DNA of 64,000 bases from Thalassospira profundimaris (GTDB lineage: Bacteria; Pseudomonadota; Alphaproteobacteria; Rhodospirillales; Thalassospiraceae): positions 1 through 64,000 of the forward strand of contig NZ_JPWI01000013.1 of the NCBI RefSeq assembly GCF_003326795.1. The letters are read 5' to 3'. Every line of letters starts with the position of its first letter. Positions within the stretch are counted from its first letter, which is position 1. Positions 61,245-64,000 of this stretch are shown here, piece after piece. A model generated the notes under the pieces. The model made no database searches and had not been told where the DNA came from. It saw only the letters and a list, made by a program, of their open reading frames with translations. The position numbers were made by a program, and so were the translations under genes.

Positions 61245-62834
61245 TCAGTTTTTGCTCAGGGCATCAAGGGCTTGGCGATGGGTATGCATCTGATGGAAAA
61301 TCGCATAACGGCGGTCATGATCGGCCTTTGCACCCGCATCGGGGGCATGAAGCGTTTCCTTGCCCGCCATCTGGCGGGCGGCCTTTGCCAGTCCGCCTTC
61401 GCTATCAAGGGCCGCAGCAGCCAGCATAGCCGAGCCCAGCAAGACCGGTTCTTCGCAATCAGACATCACGACGTGACAGCCGGTGACATCGGCATAAAGC
61501 TTGACCAGCACCTTTGAGGCGGTATGACCGCCACTTAGATGAATATGGGTGATGTCATAGCCGGTATCATTTAGCGCATCGATAATATGGCGGGTGCCAT
61601 AGGCAATGGCACAGGCCGTCGCCCAGTAAAGCTTGAGAAAACTTTCCTCGCTTTGATCAAGTGTCAGGCCCGATATCACGCCAAGGGCTTCGGGATCGGC
61701 AAGCGGGGACCGGTTACCATGAAAATCGGGCAAGACATGCAGGCGCGGGGCAAGATCGGTTTTTTCGCCCATCAGCGGCAACAGCTTTTCGCCCGCCAGT
61801 TTGTGGGCGTCGCGGCCCATATCGTGCGAAAAAGGATGCATGGCAACGATATGATCAAGCAGCGCACCAGTTGCCGACTGCCCCCCTTCATTCAGCCACA
61901 GCCCCGGTGCAATCGCCCCGAAATAGGGACCCCAGATCCCCTTGATAAAGCGCGGGTCCTTTGACAAGGCCATATGACAGGTCGACGTCCCGGCAATCAT
62001 CGCAAAATGCTGATCAAGATCGCCATCAAGATATTCGCCAAGGGTGCCAAGCGCACCCGCATGGGCATCAATCAAACCCGCCCCGACCAGACAATTGGTG
62101 GTCAGGCCAAGATCAGCCGCACCTTGTGCATCAAGGGTGCCAATCCGTTCACCAACGGCAAGGGCGCTTTCATGCATGTTGATCTTGTCATTAAGGTCTT
62201 CCATGCCGATCACCGACAGGAAATCGTGATCCCATGTTTCATCCTGATGGGCAAGATAGGTCCATTTGCAAGTTACCGTACAGCAGGACCGCGCGTTGCT
62301 TCCGGTCGCGCGGAAGGACAGAAAATCGGCAAGATCATAGGCCGCCCCCATCTTGTCCCATGCCGGTTTGTTATGGCGTTTAAGCCACATCAGTTTGGGC
62401 ATTTCCATTTCCGGGGACATGGTGCCGCCGATATATTGCAAAACCCGTGAGCCGGTGGTGGTGCATTCCTCTGCCTCGCGCACTGCCCGGTGATCCATCC
62501 AGACAATTACGTCCCAGTTATTGGCCTCGCCCGGTGTGACGCCCAATGGACGGTTATCCTGATCGCGGATAACCAGCGAACAGGTGGCATCAAATCCGAT
62601 GGCGGCGATCTTTTCCGGTGCGACGGCCGATTTTTGCAAGGCGTCGCGCACGGACTGGCAAACCGACTGCCAGATATTTTCCGAGTCCTGTTCGACAAAG
62701 TCGGGTTTCGGCCGGTTCATCGCAATGGCATGGACGGCACTGCCAAGCAATTTGCCATTGGCATCAAACACGCCTGCGCGCGCGCTGCCGGTACCGACAT
62801 CTACACCGATAAAGCAGGTGTCCTGGGGACTCAT
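61245..62834 (-). CDS. FGGY-family carbohydrate kinase (D-ribulokinase-like)
   Basis: The 529-residue kinase shows N-terminal FIGVDVGTGSARAGVFDANG (phosphate loop), DATCSLVIRD, WMDHRAVREAEEC and GGTMSPEMEMPKLMWL, which place it in the ribulokinase/YDR109C-like branch. The C-terminal half has AGTSTCHMALS, HVLPDFHGNRSPLADP and LSGGHTASKVLVKLYADVTGC (adenosine loop). It phosphorylates a ketopentose or polyol-derived sugar with ATP. The start at 62834 has GGAGGAA upstream. Divergent from a HAD phosphatase and followed by no transporter in the window, so the pathway is only partly visible. Confidence 0.88.
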   Translation of the reverse strand: MSPQDTCFIGVDVGTGSARAGVFDANGKLLGSAVHAIAMNRPKPDFVEQDSENIWQSVCQSVRDALQKSAVAPEKIAAIGFDATCSLVIRDQDNRPLGVTPGEANNWDVIVWMDHRAVREAEECTTTGSRVLQYIGGTMSPEMEMPKLMWLKRHNKPAWDKMGAAYDLADFLSFRATGSNARSCCTVTCKWTYLAHQDETWDHDFLSVIGMEDLNDKINMHESALAVGERIGTLDAQGAADLGLTTNCLVGAGLIDAHAGALGTLGEYLDGDLDQHFAMIAGTSTCHMALSKDPRFIKGIWGPYFGAIAPGLWLNEGGQSATGALLDHIVAMHPFSHDMGRDAHKLAGEKLLPLMGEKTDLAPRLHVLPDFHGNRSPLADPEALGVISGLTLDQSEESFLKLYWATACAIAYGTRHIIDALNDTGYDITHIHLSGGHTASKVLVKLYADVTGCHVVMSDCEEPVLLGSAMLAAAALDSEGGLAKAARQMAGKETLHAPDAGAKADHDRRYAIFHQMHTHRQALDALSKN

Positions 62835-62922
62835 GATGGGTATTCCTCCGCATTTCCCCAGCTTTCAGGTCTGCCCTGATTGCCGGATGCTCTTTTGGTT
62901 GGCCTCTTTCATCCTGATTTGA

Positions 62923-62977
62923 TCAAAAGTTCAATAGTTGGTCAAATGTTCATTTTTATTGACGCTGAAACATTTCA
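62923..62977. promoter_or_regulatory. Candidate regulator sites between kinase and HAD genes
   Basis: TCAAAAGTTCA and TCAAATGTTCA are near-identical direct repeats 19 bp apart (62923-62933, 62942-62952). TGAAA-CA-TTTCA at 62966-62977 is a short palindrome. The GntR-type gene at the window edge may act here. Confidence 0.45.
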
Positions 62978-63024
62978 TTCGTTACGCTGCTTTCATCACA
63001 CAAATGAAACAAGCCAGGTTCAAC

Positions 63025-63810
63025 ATGGCCACAAAAAACAATGATGGAAACGGATCGGGAAACGACGGCGGAAGCAAACCGCTTCCGGGTATCGACGATG
63101 TGCCGCTGACGACGGCATCAATTGCCAGGCTGTTTGACGGGTGCAAGATTGTCCTGTTTGATTGCGACGGTGTTCTTGTCGATAGCGAGCCGATCTCGCT
63201 TGCGACCCTTGTCGATGTTCTTGATCACTTCGGAGCCCCGCTGACTCTGGAAGAGGTCGCTGAAAGATTTACCGGCCGGTCAAGCTCCGCCCCGATTGAT
63301 CACATTCGTGCCCTGACCGGGCAGGATGTCGGCGCACAGTTCAAACCGTTCTTTTATCAGAAACTGTTTGCGCGCTATGAGACCGAGCTTTTCAGCATCC
63401 GCAATATTGACGCGGTCCTTGATGCGCTTAAGCAGCGCGCTATTGCCTTTTGCATTTCATCAAGCAGCTCGGTCGAGCGACTGGAAAAAACCATGAGGGT
63501 GACCGGGCTTGGTCCGTGGTTTGAGGACCGGATTTACAGTGCCGACTTCGTCAGGAACGGCAAACCGGCCCCGGATCTGTTTTTGCATGCCTGTGCCGAT
63601 ATGGGCCATGCCCCGGCATCAACCATCGTGATCGAGGATTCCGTTGCCGGGGTGAAGGCGGCGGTGGCCGCAGGCATGAAATGCATTGGCTTTGTCGGTG
63701 GTGGTCATTATGCCGGTCAGGAAGAAATTGCCGCAAACAGGCTTTATGACGCCGGGGCTGATATTGTGATTTCTGATATGGCGGTTCTGGTCGCCGCACT
63801 TGGTTCCTGA
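63025..63810 (+). CDS. HAD-superfamily phosphatase (subfamily IA)
   Basis: The 261-residue protein has HAD motif I FDCDGVLVDSEP (near residues 41-52), motif II in CISSSSSVERLEKTM, the lysine motif in RNGKPAPDLFLHA and motif IV IVIEDSVAGVKAA. Beta-phosphoglucomutase or sugar-phosphate phosphatase activity is typical of this subfamily (YieH/YfbT-like). A Gly/Asn-rich N-terminal tail (NNDGNGSGNDGGS) precedes the domain. It is divergent from the FGGY kinase, so it may act on the same sugar phosphate. Start at 63025; ATG 63004 is an alternative. Confidence 0.88.
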   Translation: MATKNNDGNGSGNDGGSKPLPGIDDVPLTTASIARLFDGCKIVLFDCDGVLVDSEPISLATLVDVLDHFGAPLTLEEVAERFTGRSSSAPIDHIRALTGQDVGAQFKPFFYQKLFARYETELFSIRNIDAVLDALKQRAIAFCISSSSSVERLEKTMRVTGLGPWFEDRIYSADFVRNGKPAPDLFLHACADMGHAPASTIVIEDSVAGVKAAVAAGMKCIGFVGGGHYAGQEEIAANRLYDAGADIVISDMAVLVAALGS

Positions 63811-63814
63811 TTTC

Positions 63815-64000
63815 TTATCGCTGGGTCAGAAGTTTCTGATAGCGGGTCTGGCTCAGGCTCAGGTGATCGCGCATGGCCTTGCGTGCGCCGTCATCATCGC
63901 GCGTGGCAATCGCATCGTAAATGCGGCGATGTTCGCCAAGGATCATGTCCATATAGGCCTTGTGATCTTCGGCCTCGGGCGGGCGGCGGCGCAGCTGTGC
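63815..64000 (-). CDS. GntR/FCD regulator, partial (C-terminal end only)
   Basis: The last 61 codons of a minus-strand gene that continues beyond the window. They read ...HKAYMDMILGEHRRIYDAIATRD...ARKAMRDHLSLSQTRYQ, the last helices of an FCD domain, with the metal-type His in EHRRI and the final His in RDHLSLS. The DNA-binding part lies outside the window. By position it may regulate the kinase/phosphatase genes. The stop is 5 bp from the HAD stop, convergent. Confidence 0.8.
   Translation of the reverse strand, partial: AQLRRRPPEAEDHKAYMDMILGEHRRIYDAIATRDDDGARKAMRDHLSLSQTRYQKLLTQR

Overview
The window reads as chromosome of an alphaproteobacterium. Coding DNA is dense and fairly GC-rich, ATG, GTG and TTG starts all sit behind purine-rich ribosome binding sites, and the proteins are typical of Rhodospirillales (class 2 PyrD, NagD-like HAD hydrolase, HupE/UreJ, CsbD-like and FCD/GntR proteins). 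The overall style resembles marine genera such as Thalassospira, but this is an inference from protein style and no rRNA or other marker is present. No tRNA, rRNA or CRISPR array was found. From left to right: a Sel1-repeat secreted protein is followed at 1.8-13.1 kb by a T7-like phage block on the plus strand. It holds tail tubes A and B, an internal-virion-like protein, a tail fibre, a spike-like protein, a small protein, the large terminase, and a lysis cassette (membrane/coiled-coil protein, SleB endolysin, 3TM holin). No portal, scaffold, capsid, integrase or replication gene lies in the window. The block is interrupted by cargo: a low-GC DUF2971 gene, a small secreted protein and a DoxX gene framed by two nearly identical terminators. 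At 13-20 kb lies a toxin-antitoxin-rich stretch: an HTH antitoxin with a 3'-truncated PIN toxin and two separate HipBA modules. Each HipBA module has three palindromic operator candidates about 49 bp apart. DUF952, DUF1413-like and OYE/HxlR genes sit between them. From 20 to 28 kb is core metabolism: pyrD, a class IIA HAD hydrolase, a PNPOx-like flavoprotein, a DMT transporter, a LysR/SDR divergent pair, a D-amino-acid-type aminotransferase and an arylamine N-acetyltransferase. From 28 to 40 kb are an autotransporter with an upstream LytTR regulator, a family 3 solute-binding protein, and a GntR / PLP-lyase / sugar-type ABC importer operon on the minus strand. From 40 to 45.4 kb is a FecI-type sigma, FecR and TonB-receptor iron-uptake module with a perfect 7-1-7 Fur-like palindrome, then HupE. 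From 45.4 to 48.5 kb is a TrpX-type ABC importer with a 96-bp inverted-repeat element in its operon. From 48.7 to 54.3 kb is a group of small uncharacterised genes around two tandem transglutaminase-like proteins and a Crp-family regulator. The window closes with a secreted protein of unknown function, a TetR-controlled RND efflux pair without its outer-membrane channel, an FGGY kinase with a divergent HAD phosphatase, and the 3' part of a GntR/FCD regulator cut by the window edge.
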